NCBI GenBank assembly: GCA_021846285.1 | Contig: JAJZCB010000037.1 | Span: forward strand, 1 to 34,723 | Length of the DNA stretch: 34,723 nucleotides | Source: Bacillota bacterium | GTDB taxonomy: Bacteria > Bacillota > Bacilli > Alicyclobacillales > SLC66 | Reading direction: 5' to 3' | Shown: in pieces, positions 24,134 through 32,779 of the stretch | Layout: each line of letters starts with the position of its first letter | Numbering within the stretch: the stretch's first letter is position 1 | Position numbers and translations under genes: made by a program | The notes under the pieces: generated by a model | Database searches by the model: none | The model's input: only the letters and a program-made list of their open reading frames with translations | What the model was told of the DNA's origin: nothing

Positions 24134-24997
24134 ATGATTCTCTGCGGAACGTGCGCATGGTCCGATCATGTGCGCTTTTATCCCCGTCGTCTCCAACCTG
24201 GGGATCGATTGCGGTTCTACGCGAAGCATTTTTCGGTTGTGGAAGTGGACACGACATACTACGCGCTGCCGAAACCAGATACGGTGCGTGTTTGGGCGAA
24301 TGCCGTTGCCGATAACTTTGCGTTTGACGTCAAGGCCCATCGGTCGATGACTCTGCAAGACCGTTCTGTTCCGAATCTGAAGGATAAACTGGACGTATTT
24401 GCGGCTTTCCGCGAAACCACCGCTCCTTTTCGGGAACGCAATCAGTTGCGCGCCCTGCTGTTTCAGTTTCCGCCCTGGATTGCCAAAGAGGCGCGGATCA
24501 AGGACTACATCGAGCAGTGTCGGGAGCATTTTGCGTCAGATCTTGTGGCGGTTGAGTTTCGGCATGGCAGTTGGTTTGAAGGGCATGAGATGGCTGCAAC
24601 GCTCAAGTGGCTGCGAGAACTTGACGCAGTCCATGTGATCGTCGATGAACCACAGGCAGGTGTGGGTTGCGTTCCGCTGATCGCCGAGGCGACGAATCGC
24701 CGTCTGGCGTTGGTTCGCTTTCACGGTCGCAATGGGGACACGTGGGCAAAGCCTAACCTTTCTTCGAGCGGGGAGCGCTTCCGGTATCTGTACTCACAGG
24801 AGGAACTGCGGGGCTTTGTGCCTATGTTGCAGGAACTGGACAGTCAAGTTCTGGAGGTGCACGCCCTGATGAACAACAACTTCGACAACTATGCGATTCG
24901 CGGCGCCATAGCCTTGCAGCGGCTCCTTGGTGTTGACGCAACGGGAACTGACGATGCGGACTGGGATGTCGAACAGGCTGAGTGGCTGCTCGACTGA
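24134..24997 (+). CDS. DUF72 (YecE-like) protein
   Basis: A 287-aa protein of the TIM-barrel-like DUF72 family. ILCGTCAWSD at the N-terminus, VEVDTTYYALP, FAFDVKAHRSMT, VEFRHGSWF and RFHGRNGDTW are typical conserved blocks, and LMNNNFDNYAIRGAIALQ is the usual C-terminal block. The biochemical function of the family is not established. The start is ATG 24134 with ggggg about 8 bases upstream. It begins 30 bases after the large palindrome, which therefore lies in its leader region. Confidence 0.88.
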   Translation: MILCGTCAWSDHVRFYPRRLQPGDRLRFYAKHFSVVEVDTTYYALPKPDTVRVWANAVADNFAFDVKAHRSMTLQDRSVPNLKDKLDVFAAFRETTAPFRERNQLRALLFQFPPWIAKEARIKDYIEQCREHFASDLVAVEFRHGSWFEGHEMAATLKWLRELDAVHVIVDEPQAGVGCVPLIAEATNRRLALVRFHGRNGDTWAKPNLSSSGERFRYLYSQEELRGFVPMLQELDSQVLEVHALMNNNFDNYAIRGAIALQRLLGVDATGTDDADWDVEQAEWLLD

Positions 24998-25100
24998 GTG
25001 GCTGCTGCGCCTAAGCGAGGGCGGCAGACGCAGAAGGTCTGCAAGTCGGTCGAGGAGCCGCGTTGAGCGATGTCAGCGCAATGGGCGGTGGTGTGACTCA

Positions 25101-26135
25101 GTGTTCGTGGTTGTTGAACAGGCAGGTCTGTCCCAACTTGTCGACAATGGGCGTTGCGGTTATGGGCAGTACGGGCTTGCCGGAGGGCAGCCGGTGGACA
25201 TGGAAGCCGCGAGGAGCGCGATGGCTCTCCTCAGTTCTCGCGCCGCAACACGGTCTTGGTGGATAGAGATTGGGCCAACGGCATGTTGTCTTCGGGTGAC
25301 TGCTCCGGTGATGGTGGCTCTCGGAGGCGCCACCCGCTCCATGGAGTGTGGCGGCAAGCGCGCACATGAGTATGGCGACGAACGTGTGGAGAGCCTCGGC
25401 AGGCATTCTCAGATCGCCCTGCGGTTAGAAGAAGGCCAATGGCTGCGCGCAGGCGCGGCGGAGGACGGATTCTATTCCTATGTCTGTTTTGGCGCTGAAC
25501 TTGAGTTGCAGGACATCCTTGGGAGCTTGGGGGCAAGCCTGGTTGGAGATTTTCCGGGCATCTTGGGCAGGCGACTCGCGAATGGTGATCGCATCGCGGT
25601 TGAGCCGACCGTTGTTCCAACGCGAACGCGAATGCGAACATCCGTTGCAACAAGCATGCAGCAGGCGTATCGCGATGGATCCCCCGCGTCTGACTCTTTG
25701 CTGCGTTTTGTGCCGGGACCTGATTATGACGCCCTGTTGTCTGCAGAACCATGGGCTATCGACGCAGGGGCGTGGATGACTTCGGCGGCTGTGGATCGCC
25801 GCGCCATCCGACTGCAGGCGACGGTCAGCGCGGCTGCGCCGAATTTGCCAGTGATCGATTCTGCGGCGCGCTCCGTTCCCACGGTCCAGGGCCTGATTCA
25901 GTGGCCAAACGGAGGCTGGCCGTTGATACTGGGGCCCGACCGACAAACGATAGGGGGCTATCCGCGTTTTGGCTACATCATCACCGCGGATCTTCCGATC
26001 TTGGGGAGACTGCGACCTGGCAAGAGTGTGACACTTGTTCCTGTTTCACGACAGGAAGCGCGTTCTGTATACAACACTTCGCAACAACAGGTCAGAAAAT
26101 GGCTACACTGGATTCAAACAGCCAATGAGCGATGA
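25101..26135 (+). CDS. PxpC/KipA-like biotin-dependent carboxyltransferase-family protein, orphan
   Basis: A 344-aa protein with the KipA/5-oxoprolinase subunit C layout. 'QLVDNGRCGYGQYGLAGG' stands where VQDxGRxGYxxxGVP is usual, and IQWPNGGWPLILGPDRQTIG with 'GYPRFGYIITADLPILGRLRPG' is the conserved C-terminal core. In most bacteria PxpC works with PxpA and PxpB to hydrolyse 5-oxoproline, but neither partner is here. The first ~60 codons of the larger open frame upstream are not conserved-looking. The chosen GTG 25101 has a weak ribosome site (ggtggtg). The diverged N-terminal motif and missing partners make the function uncertain. Confidence 0.75.
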   Translation: MFVVVEQAGLSQLVDNGRCGYGQYGLAGGQPVDMEAARSAMALLSSRAATRSWWIEIGPTACCLRVTAPVMVALGGATRSMECGGKRAHEYGDERVESLGRHSQIALRLEEGQWLRAGAAEDGFYSYVCFGAELELQDILGSLGASLVGDFPGILGRRLANGDRIAVEPTVVPTRTRMRTSVATSMQQAYRDGSPASDSLLRFVPGPDYDALLSAEPWAIDAGAWMTSAAVDRRAIRLQATVSAAAPNLPVIDSAARSVPTVQGLIQWPNGGWPLILGPDRQTIGGYPRFGYIITADLPILGRLRPGKSVTLVPVSRQEARSVYNTSQQQVRKWLHWIQTANER

Positions 26136-26179
26136 CCGCGTGGCGGCTTGTAAGTCAATGTGATCGGAAGGTGCCCTAC

Positions 26180-26362
26180 ATGGATCGGGGGTTGAAAAAT
26201 TGGATGCTGGCGTCTGTCGCCATCGTGCTGGCCGAGATTGGTCGGGTCATGGGCGCGCAGTTTCGTCTGCATGAACTGGAGCACGCAATCTACGCACTCG
26301 CCGCGGTCGTCGCTGTCATCATGGTCATACGTTTTCTGGCGCAAAAATGGAAAAATGATTGA
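26180..26362 (+). CDS. Small membrane protein, unknown function
   Basis: A 60-aa protein with two hydrophobic segments (about 8-22 and 32-51) and a basic C-terminal end. The start is ATG 26180 with ggaaggtg upstream. ATG 26132, overlapping the previous stop, is in frame but has no ribosome site. No family is recognised. It lies between the PxpC-like gene and the fatty-acid genes. Confidence 0.6.
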   Translation: MDRGLKNWMLASVAIVLAEIGRVMGAQFRLHELEHAIYALAAVVAVIMVIRFLAQKWKND

Positions 26363-26401
26363 CATATTGTGTTACACTATGAGTGATTGACTGATCGGTC
26401 A
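26359..26401 (+). promoter_or_regulatory. Promoter region with TetR-type operator for the enoyl-CoA hydratase gene
   Basis: A perfect TTGACA (26359-26364) has no clear -10 at the right distance. A 14-bp palindrome TGACTGATCGGTCA (26388-26401, 12 of 14 symmetric) sits just before the ribosome site. Palindromes of this size and place are typical of TetR-type acyl-CoA-responsive repressors of beta-oxidation genes. The regulator itself is not in the window. Confidence 0.5.
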
Positions 26402-26417
26402 GAGGAGGCCTTTATCT

Positions 26418-27200
26418 ATGTCAGATGTGATTCGTGTTGACAAATCAGGGGGAATCGCGGTAGTCACCATCACCAATCCGCCCATGAATGTGCTCAATCG
26501 GGCCGTGGTGGAGGCGCTCTTCGAGACATTTACGCGATTGGAGCATGATGACGAGGTCGTCGCCATCGTCGCCTGCGGGGCTGGGGAACGGGCTTTCATG
26601 GCTGGCGCGGACATCAAGGAATTCCCGGACGCGCTTGGACAGCCGGGACGGGCTCGCCAGTTGGCTCTGCGATTGCATGAAGTCATGAATCTCATTGATC
26701 GCTGTCCGAAACCCACGATCGCCGCTCTGCATGGATTTGTTCTGGGTGGCGGGCTGGAGTTGGCGTTGGCGTTCGACATGCGAATTTGCGATGAGACTAC
26801 CCAACTCGGATTGCCTGAGATCAAACTCGGCATCTTTCCAGGAGCTGGGGGCACTCAGCGATTGCCGCGGCTGATCGGCGAGGCGAAGGCGAAAGAACTC
26901 ATGTTTACGGGAGAATCAGTGTCTGCGGAGGCGGCATTCGCGATTGGACTTGTCAACCGCGTCGTGGCAAGAGGTGAAGCGCTTCGTGAAGCCGAACGTC
27001 TGGCTTCGGTGATTGCCAAACGGAGCCTGCCCGCCCTCAGTCGACTCAAAAAAGCGATTGACAAGGGTCTGGCTGGCACACTGGCTGAGGGCGTACTGAT
27101 GGAGGCTGAGCTCTTTGATGAAGTGTTTCAGACCGACGACAGTCGTGAAGGCATCGCCGCCTTTATTGAAAAACGTGAGCCTGCATTCAAGAATCGCTGA
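26418..27200 (+). CDS. Enoyl-CoA hydratase/isomerase family protein
   Basis: A 260-aa crotonase-fold enzyme hydrating 2-enoyl-CoA in beta-oxidation. AFMAGADIKEF forms the oxyanion-hole loop. GGGLELALAFDMR carries Glu114, and GLPEIKLGIFPGAGGTQRL carries Glu134, so both catalytic glutamates are present. Normal family length. The start is ATG 26418 behind gaggagg. The acyl-CoA ligase gene follows 39 bases later, so the two are likely cotranscribed under the palindromic operator at 26388. Confidence 0.93.
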   Translation: MSDVIRVDKSGGIAVVTITNPPMNVLNRAVVEALFETFTRLEHDDEVVAIVACGAGERAFMAGADIKEFPDALGQPGRARQLALRLHEVMNLIDRCPKPTIAALHGFVLGGGLELALAFDMRICDETTQLGLPEIKLGIFPGAGGTQRLPRLIGEAKAKELMFTGESVSAEAAFAIGLVNRVVARGEALREAERLASVIAKRSLPALSRLKKAIDKGLAGTLAEGVLMEAELFDEVFQTDDSREGIAAFIEKREPAFKNR

Positions 27201-27239
27201 TGTTCCTGGACCAAACCGATAGAAATGGAGGTTGCAGTC

Positions 27240-28775
27240 ATGGACTTCGCTCGTCTGGATGAACATTTGCGCGCTACCGCGCACGCGACCCCTGATGCGT
27301 CGGCCTATACGTACCTGGAAAAAACGGTGTCCTATGGCCAGCTGTACGACGAAGTTCTCCGCGTGGCCGGGGGATTGCTGGAACTTGGCTTTACGTCGGG
27401 CGATGGATTGGCCATCCTGCTGCCCAATTGCGCAGAGTTTGTCACAATCTTTCATGGGGCTCTTCGGGCGGGGATGTTTTGCGTTCCCATGAACCCTCTG
27501 TACGCGCCGAGTGAACTCCTGTACATGATCAAAGACAGCGGCGTCAAAATCATCGTGGCGCCTGAGCAGATGGCTTCCATGGCTCCCCTGGTCAGGGCGG
27601 CTGTCCCTGGGATCACGTTGGTTGTCGTGGGGCGTGACGGAACAGCGCCGGACGGAGTCGTGCCTTATGAATCGCTTCTCACTCATGAGCCGGGCGCGGA
27701 CACTTTGCAGTCGGGTTCCGTGGACGACCTCGCGGTGGTGTTGTATACGTCAGGCACAACCGGCAAGCCAAAAGGCGCCATGCTTACGCACAGGAATCTG
27801 AGTTCTGTTGCAGTCATCCTGGGGAATTATATGGGGTACGCCGCCAGTGATCGGATTATTGCGGTGTTGCCGCTGTTTCACGCCTTTGGTTTGACCGTTT
27901 GTCTGAATACCGCCATTTATACCGGCGCTGAGATCATCATTTTACCGCGCTTTAGACCCTCGGAAGTATTGGCTGTCATTCAGGCGACACGCGCGACAAT
28001 TTTTGTCGGTGTTCCAACCATGTACAGCTTTATCCTGCAGGCCGCAGGCGATGCGCCGGTCGATGTCAGTTCCGTGCATCACTGGGTGTCGGGAGGAGCG
28101 GCCATGCCAATCGCTGTCATGGAGGCGTTTCTGCGTCGTTTTGGCGCGGCAGTCCTGGAGGGCTACGGGTTATCGGAAGCATCGCCTGTCACCGCATTTG
28201 CGCCGGTGGACGGTCGGCCTCACAAAGTCGGGTCTATTGGCGTGACTCTGCCGATGATGGAGCAGAGGGTCGTGGATGCTGAGGATCGTGAAGTGACAGT
28301 CGGGGAGTTTGGCGAACTGGTCGTGCGTGGACCAAACGTCATGAAGGGGTATCTTGGCCGCCCGGATGATACGGCGGCCGTTTTACGAGACGGTTGGCTG
28401 CATACGGGCGACATTGCGCGGATGGATGAAGACGGATACTTTTACATCGTCGATCGGAAAAAGGATATGATTATCGTGGGAGGATTCAACGTATACCCGC
28501 GAGAAGTCGAAGAAGTGTTGTTTGGGCATGAAGGCATCAGCGAATCTGCCGTCATCGGCGTACCTGACGACCAATACGGCGAAACGGTGCTCGCGTTTGT
28601 TGTCAGGAGAAACGACAGTCTTACGGCAGAGGACATTCAGGCGTTCTGCGCCGATCGGCTGGCGAAATACAAGAGGCCGACGCGCATTGTCTTCGTCGAT
28701 GAGTTGCCAAAAAATACGATGGGCAAAGTCTTGCGACGCGAGTTGAAAGAGCGGTTCGCAGGCAAGCCCGTGTAA
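27240..28775 (+). CDS. Long-chain acyl-CoA ligase (AMP-forming)
   Basis: A 511-aa adenylate-forming enzyme activating carboxylic acids to acyl-CoA through an acyl-adenylate. The motifs are LYTSGTTGKPKGAMLTH (P-loop), EGYGLSEASP, HTGDIARMDEDGYFYIVDRK and the C-terminal lysine motif PKNTMGKVLRRELK. The length fits medium/long-chain FadD-type ligases; the chain length preferred is unknown. The start is ATG 27240 with tggagg 8 bases upstream. It feeds acyl-CoA into beta-oxidation with the enoyl-CoA hydratase in front of it. Confidence 0.93.
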   Translation: MDFARLDEHLRATAHATPDASAYTYLEKTVSYGQLYDEVLRVAGGLLELGFTSGDGLAILLPNCAEFVTIFHGALRAGMFCVPMNPLYAPSELLYMIKDSGVKIIVAPEQMASMAPLVRAAVPGITLVVVGRDGTAPDGVVPYESLLTHEPGADTLQSGSVDDLAVVLYTSGTTGKPKGAMLTHRNLSSVAVILGNYMGYAASDRIIAVLPLFHAFGLTVCLNTAIYTGAEIIILPRFRPSEVLAVIQATRATIFVGVPTMYSFILQAAGDAPVDVSSVHHWVSGGAAMPIAVMEAFLRRFGAAVLEGYGLSEASPVTAFAPVDGRPHKVGSIGVTLPMMEQRVVDAEDREVTVGEFGELVVRGPNVMKGYLGRPDDTAAVLRDGWLHTGDIARMDEDGYFYIVDRKKDMIIVGGFNVYPREVEEVLFGHEGISESAVIGVPDDQYGETVLAFVVRRNDSLTAEDIQAFCADRLAKYKRPTRIVFVDELPKNTMGKVLRRELKERFAGKPV

Positions 28776-28839
28776 GTTGGGTCTAATGTATGAGGCAGAA
28801 CGGGGCATTCCCGGTGTATTGAAGTTTTTTCGCCAATGG

Positions 28840-28891
28840 CACAGGCAGGCGCAGCTTCACCTCGGAAGGGTTGAAGCTGCGCCTGCCTGTG
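28840..28891. terminator. 20-bp perfect hairpin between convergent genes
   Basis: cacaggcaggcgcagcttca (28840-28859) pairs perfectly with 28872-28891 around a 12-nt loop. It lies between the acyl-CoA ligase (+) and pyrophosphatase (-) stops. No U-run follows on either strand, so bidirectional termination is only probable. Confidence 0.55.
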
Positions 28892-28905
28892 CGGCGGTGT
28901 ATCTG

Positions 28906-29394
28906 CTACTCGCGATAGCGCGCCTTGCTCTCAGACAAAATGCGATCAGCCTCTTCGACGCGCTGCCATCCCTTGATGGACGTCTCTTTGTTCTCAAGAT
29001 CCTTGTACACCTGGAAAAAATGGGCGATTTCCTTCAAAGTATGCTCTGGAACGTCGTCAAGCCCATGCACATCCCTGAAGCGGGGATCCTGCGTGGGAAC
29101 GCCGAGCAATTTTTCATCCTGTCCCTTGTCGTCGGCCATAATCAGCACTCCGATCACGCGGCTCTCGATAACGCAGCCTGGAAATGTCGGAAGGGTTGTG
29201 AGCACCAGGATGTCGAGCGGGTCGCCGTCCTCCGCCAAGGTGCCGTTTATGTACCCATACTCAGTCGGATAGTGAAAGGGAGAATACAGTACGCGGTCAA
29301 GGCGAAAGACACCCTGTTCCTTGTCAAATTCGTATTTGTTTTGGCTTCCCTTTGGTATTTCGATGAACGCGTCGACAATCAGCGGGTTCGACAA
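28906..29394 (-). CDS. ppa: Inorganic pyrophosphatase (family I)
   Basis: A 162-aa soluble enzyme hydrolysing pyrophosphate. EIPKGSQNKYEFDKE, YGYINGT, the DGDPLDILVL metal-site signature and the following KxxxxP-type segments are intact. The start is TTG 29394, with aaggagg 8 bases upstream, giving (M)SNPLIVDAFIEIPKGS, the usual N-terminus of the family. The frame is open 14 codons further to ATG 29436, but that would bury the ribosome site. It removes pyrophosphate made, for example, by the neighbouring acyl-CoA ligase, though it is a housekeeping gene. Confidence 0.95.
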   Translation of the reverse strand: MSNPLIVDAFIEIPKGSQNKYEFDKEQGVFRLDRVLYSPFHYPTEYGYINGTLAEDGDPLDILVLTTLPTFPGCVIESRVIGVLIMADDKGQDEKLLGVPTQDPRFRDVHGLDDVPEHTLKEIAHFFQVYKDLENKETSIKGWQRVEEADRILSESKARYRE

Positions 29395-29454
29395 GCCATA
29401 GACCTCCTTATTAGCGGTGCGGACCAGGTCGAGCATCCGCCATGATCGGATCTT

Positions 29455-29463
29455 ATTATAGCA
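29455..29463 (-). promoter_or_regulatory. Extended -10 promoter of ppa
   Basis: On the minus strand TGCTATAAT (29463-29455) is a perfect -10 with TGn extension. No good -35 is seen. The ppa leader would be about 55 nt. Confidence 0.55.
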
Positions 29464-29510
29464 TATCGCAATAGCGCCCGACAGAAATGACTCAATTGCA
29501 CGCGCTGTGT

Positions 29511-29606
29511 TATACTAAGCTGGAATTCCGTTCTTATCCATTGGGGAGTTCCAGTCGGAGGTGAATTCCCGTCACAGTTTCCCAGTTCCGGTGCGCATTG
29601 TGACCG
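29511..29606 (+). promoter_or_regulatory. Promoter and structured leader of the CNNM/CorC gene
   Basis: TATACT (29511-29516) with ATGACT 18 bp upstream is a plausible promoter. The leader contains a stem GGGAGTTC (29544-29551) / GAATTCCC (29573-29580) and further short pairings. I do not recognise a known riboswitch in it. Confidence 0.35.
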
Positions 29607-29618
29607 TTGCCGCCAGGT

Positions 29619-31004
29619 ATGAGAGGGAAAACGATCGGGGAAGATGTGGGAATTGCCACAAACGAAGCGTTTAATTTGTTATGGGCAGTTGTGTTGATTG
29701 GGTTAAATGGCTATTTTGTCGCCGCTGAATTTGCGATTGTGCGCACGCGGCGAACGCGAATTGAACAGTATGTCCAGCAGGGGAGCCGAATCGCGAAACA
29801 TGCGCTGGACGTCATTTCAAATATCGACGGGTATCTTTCGGCCACCCAACTCGGCATCACGCTGGCTTCACTGGGGCTGGGCTGGACAGCCCAACGCTCC
29901 ATCACGCCACTTCTCGTCTCGTTGTTTGTTCAAGTGCGTGGGGTATCACTTGGTGTCCTCGAGTTTGTGGCGGCTGTCGCCGCATTTATCCTGGTTACAT
30001 TTCTGCAAATTGTATTTGGCGAACTGGCGCCAAAATCGCTTGCGATTTCCCGCGCGGAAACGTGGCTGATGGCTTCGGCGCTGCCGCTCAAGGCATTCTA
30101 CGGAGTCATGTATCCGGTTATCTGGATCCTGAATCAAACGGCCAGCGGAGTCCTCAGGCTGGCTCGCGTGCGTCCGATCACTGCGGGCGAACTTGCCCAC
30201 TCTGAGGAAGAGTTGCGCATGCTCGTCACGCAGAGTCACGAGAGCGGCGTCATCGATGAGACGGAGCGGGAACTGTTCAACAACGTGTTTGCCTTCGCCG
30301 ATCGCGTTGCGCGCGAGATCATGGTGCCGCGTACCGATATGGTTTGCCTGTTCACTGATCAAACCATTGAAGAGTGCCTTGTGGAAGTTCAACAGGATCA
30401 ACACACCCGATTCCCCCTGTGCGAAGGGGACAAAGATCATGTGATCGGCATCATTCACAGCAAGGATCTGTTCACTGTCGCGTTGCGGCTCGCGGGTTCT
30501 GAAACTGAGATTCGGTCCCTGGCCCGCAAGGTCGTGTCGGTTCCCGAGGCGATGGGAATCGATGATGTGCTGAAGGTTCTGCAAAAGGAACGTTCGAGCC
30601 TTGCGATTGTCATTGACGAGTACGGTGGAACGGCGGGCATGGTAAGCCTCGAGGATGTAATCGAAGAACTGGTGGGAGAAATTCAGGATGAGTTTGATGA
30701 AGAACGGCCGCCGATCGAGGAACTGGACGGTTCCCTGTCGATTGACGCCCGTATGCTTATCGAGGAGTTTAACGAACTGTTCGATCTCTCACTGTCTGAT
30801 GAGGACGTCGACACAGTGGGAGGCTGGGTCTACGCAAAGCTCATTGAACCGCTGCGGGTCGGCCTGGAAGTAGAGCACGACGGCGCCCGGTTTGTCGTTG
30901 CGGAAACTGACAACTTGCGCATTACGCGGGTGCACGTCTATCCGCCCCTTCAGGGTGCGGTTGAGGGCGATAACGAAGCGGACAAACGGTGGCTCGCCGA
31001 ATAG
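29619..31004 (+). CDS. CNNM/CorC-HlyC family membrane protein (hemolysin-like ion transporter)
   Basis: A ~461-aa protein. The CNNM transmembrane domain (about 10-190) includes GYFVAAEFAIVRTRRTRIEQ and the typical GLGW turn. Two CBS domains follow (about 205-330; VPRTDMVCLF, VIGIIHSKDL, LAIVIDEYGGTAGMVSLEDV). The C-terminal CorC/HlyC domain covers about 365-445. Family members are linked to Mg2+/Co2+ or Na+ export, not true hemolysis. The start is uncertain: ATG 29619, GTG 29646 and TTG 29607 are all in frame and none has a good ribosome site. Divergent from ppa. Confidence 0.9.
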   Translation: MRGKTIGEDVGIATNEAFNLLWAVVLIGLNGYFVAAEFAIVRTRRTRIEQYVQQGSRIAKHALDVISNIDGYLSATQLGITLASLGLGWTAQRSITPLLVSLFVQVRGVSLGVLEFVAAVAAFILVTFLQIVFGELAPKSLAISRAETWLMASALPLKAFYGVMYPVIWILNQTASGVLRLARVRPITAGELAHSEEELRMLVTQSHESGVIDETERELFNNVFAFADRVAREIMVPRTDMVCLFTDQTIEECLVEVQQDQHTRFPLCEGDKDHVIGIIHSKDLFTVALRLAGSETEIRSLARKVVSVPEAMGIDDVLKVLQKERSSLAIVIDEYGGTAGMVSLEDVIEELVGEIQDEFDEERPPIEELDGSLSIDARMLIEEFNELFDLSLSDEDVDTVGGWVYAKLIEPLRVGLEVEHDGARFVVAETDNLRITRVHVYPPLQGAVEGDNEADKRWLAE

Positions 31005-31155
31005 ACCATGGTGCGATTCTCGCGGTCTCCGCAGTGAAGTGTGATACAATGCAAAGAGAAGTGAGAAGCTGAAGGCATTAGATTGTACTATCGGATTGGT
31101 AACGTCGGATCGCTAACGTGTACGCAGTTGTGCAGATCTTGAGTGGGGATGACTG

Positions 31156-31566
31156 ATGAGTGATAAGGTGGCGATCCGCTTTCAGCCGCAACGTGCGGAG
31201 ATTGCAGTCGAGCGTGGTCAGAGTATTCTGGATGCAGCACTGTCTGGCAAGTTGAGCTTGCCTCACAAATGCGGTGGTCATGGCACATGTGGCACTTGCA
31301 AGGTGCAAATCGAAAGCAAAACGGAATTGCCTTGTCCGACGAAGCTGGAGTTGCGGCATTTGACTGAGGCGCGCATAGAATCCGGGTATCGGCTTGCGTG
31401 CCAGTGCAAGCTGACAGGTCCAGCGACGGTCACGATTCCAGAAGACCCGTTGCGCAGGGTGGTTCGTGAGTTATTGGCGGCGCAGCGCCTGGAAAAGCTG
31501 CAGGAGAACACTGTCAATGTTTCGGAGACAGCGGAGTTGCCTTCTGGTGCAGGGACGCCTCAGTGA
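31156..31566 (+). CDS. 2Fe-2S ferredoxin
   Basis: A 136-aa protein with a plant/adrenodoxin-type ferredoxin domain (about 4-100). C39-x5-C45-x2-C48 in CGGHGTCGTC and C82 in RLACQ are the cluster ligands. The last ~40 residues form a predicted helix and a polar tail that is unusual for a small ferredoxin. The start is ATG 31156, with ggggatga upstream. An extended -10 (TGATACAAT, 31042-31050) lies ~105 bases before. The partner enzyme is not obvious from neighbours. Confidence 0.9.
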   Translation: MSDKVAIRFQPQRAEIAVERGQSILDAALSGKLSLPHKCGGHGTCGTCKVQIESKTELPCPTKLELRHLTEARIESGYRLACQCKLTGPATVTIPEDPLRRVVRELLAAQRLEKLQENTVNVSETAELPSGAGTPQ

Positions 31567-31592
31567 AGCGCACGGGGCTTGCGGATACGGGC

Positions 31593-31628
31593 GGGTTTCG
31601 GCGGTTGGCCGAGACCCGTATTCCTTTT
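31593..31628 (+). terminator. Terminator of the ferredoxin gene
   Basis: Stem gggtttcggc (31593-31602) / gccgagaccc (31608-31617) with one G-T pair and a 5-nt loop, followed by gtattcctttt. Confidence 0.7.
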
Positions 31629-31660
31629 GAGGCTGCCATATAATGCGTGCCTGACAAAGG

Positions 31661-31694
31661 GGCAACGCCACATCTACAGGGGTATGGCGTTGCC
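31661..31694 (-). terminator. Terminator of the lytic transglycosylase gene
   Basis: Perfect 10-bp stem ggcaacgcca (31661-31670) / tggcgttgcc (31685-31694). Read on the minus strand it is followed by cctttgtc. It lies 63 bases past the transglycosylase stop. Confidence 0.6.
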
Positions 31695-31756
31695 TGAACA
31701 GGCGCGCGGCATGTGCATTTGCAGTAGTCCTGCGGACGCAAAGAGACAGCGAACCG

Positions 31757-32686
31757 TTAGGGTTTCAGGCCCAGTTGGGACATGATATTGGTGACATAAC
31801 TCTGCGTCTGGGCGAAGGGAGGAATGCCGCCGTACTGCGCCACCGCCGCGGGTCCCGCGTTGTACGCCGCCAGGGCGAGCGCAAGGTCGCCGTGATAACG
31901 CGTCAGCAGTTCGCTCAGATACTTCATGCCGCCCTGTACATTGGCGATGGGATCGTATGGATTAGTGACTCCCAGCATGCTTGCCGTAGAGGGCATGAGC
32001 TGCATGAGTCCCATGGCTCCCGTCGGTGACGTTGCATTGGGCTGAAAACCGGATTCCTGCTGTATGACCGCCGAGACGAGGCCGGGGCTGAGGCCGTACT
32101 GCGGCGCCAGTTGCTCGATGACGGGCAACAGAGCTTGGGAAAGGCTGTTATTGGGTACGGAAGGATTGACATTCGACGGTGTCGCGTTACCAGTTGCGGG
32201 CATGCTCAGTGCGCCAGCGGCGGCGCTGGCCAGGAGGGGATCAAGACCTCCGGTCGTGCTTCCCATCAGTTGCGACGTCATCATGGCGGAGAGCAACGAT
32301 GCGGACTGCGTGGATGCGCCTGTGAGCCCACCACTTAAAGTTTGGCTCGACAAACCCGTGATCTGGCTGGATGGAGAACTCGATCCACTGAGTCCTGCAA
32401 GCAGGCTGCTCTCAAGTTCACTCTGCAGCAATTGCGCCAGCAAGGCGTCCGCCTGCTGCTGCGCCGTGGAGCCGCTGGTCGCGGTTTGCGGCTGTACGGC
32501 AGACAGCGTAGAGGCAGCAACGGGAGAAGGCGTTGCCGCGACGTTTGTGGATGCAGCATCGCTGCCAACTGTAGCAAGGAGTGTTTTGTAAAATTCCCCC
32601 CGGTGTTCGGACGGAACCCGGGCCGCGGGCGTCCGGCCGCGATGGGGGCCGTGTACAGGATGTGTTGCCGAATTGATAGGGTGCAC
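31757..32686 (-). CDS. Lytic transglycosylase-domain protein (SLT, CwlQ/YjbJ-like)
   Basis: A 309-aa protein. The last ~120 residues are a goose-lysozyme/SLT domain: IQQESGF with catalytic Glu211, [13 protein letters not shown], and [17 protein letters not shown]. It cleaves peptidoglycan to anhydromuropeptides. Residues 35-180 are a low-complexity Ser/Ala/Thr/Gln linker. No signal peptide or TM is visible, so export is by an unknown route, as also supposed for YjbJ-like proteins. The start is GTG 32686 with aggag 9 bases upstream. A TATAAT occurs on the minus strand ~30 bases further up without a clear -35. Confidence 0.87.
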   Translation of the reverse strand: MHPINSATHPVHGPHRGRTPAARVPSEHRGEFYKTLLATVGSDAASTNVAATPSPVAASTLSAVQPQTATSGSTAQQQADALLAQLLQSELESSLLAGLSGSSSPSSQITGLSSQTLSGGLTGASTQSASLLSAMMTSQLMGSTTGGLDPLLASAAAGALSMPATGNATPSNVNPSVPNNSLSQALLPVIEQLAPQYGLSPGLVSAVIQQESGFQPNATSPTGAMGLMQLMPSTASMLGVTNPYDPIANVQGGMKYLSELLTRYHGDLALALAAYNAGPAAVAQYGGIPPFAQTQSYVTNIMSQLGLKP

Positions 32687-32779
32687 AGTGATCGACTCCT
32701 GACGTATAAGGTATTATAGATGTAGTGTACCAATAACGCGGATCAGCGTAAACTGTCAGACAGGTGGATAGAAATCGGT

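Noticed and set aside
24039..24137. 32-aa frame starting inside the large palindrome
   Set aside because: The ATG sits only three bases from the ggagg, and the sequence is dictated by the inverted-repeat arm; not annotated as a gene.
24998..25100. Possible third relative of the nested palindrome (tgctgcgcc...gcgag...ggcag)
   Set aside because: Only short, imperfect similarity to 9279-9304, and the long inverted repeat is absent.
24927..25100. Longer form of the PxpC-like protein
   Set aside because: The extension overlaps the DUF72 gene end, is rich in Arg/Ser with no conserved look, and lacks a ribosome site.
26365..26378. TACACT as -10 for the TTGACA at 26359
   Set aside because: The spacer would be only 8 bp, too short for a sigma-A promoter.
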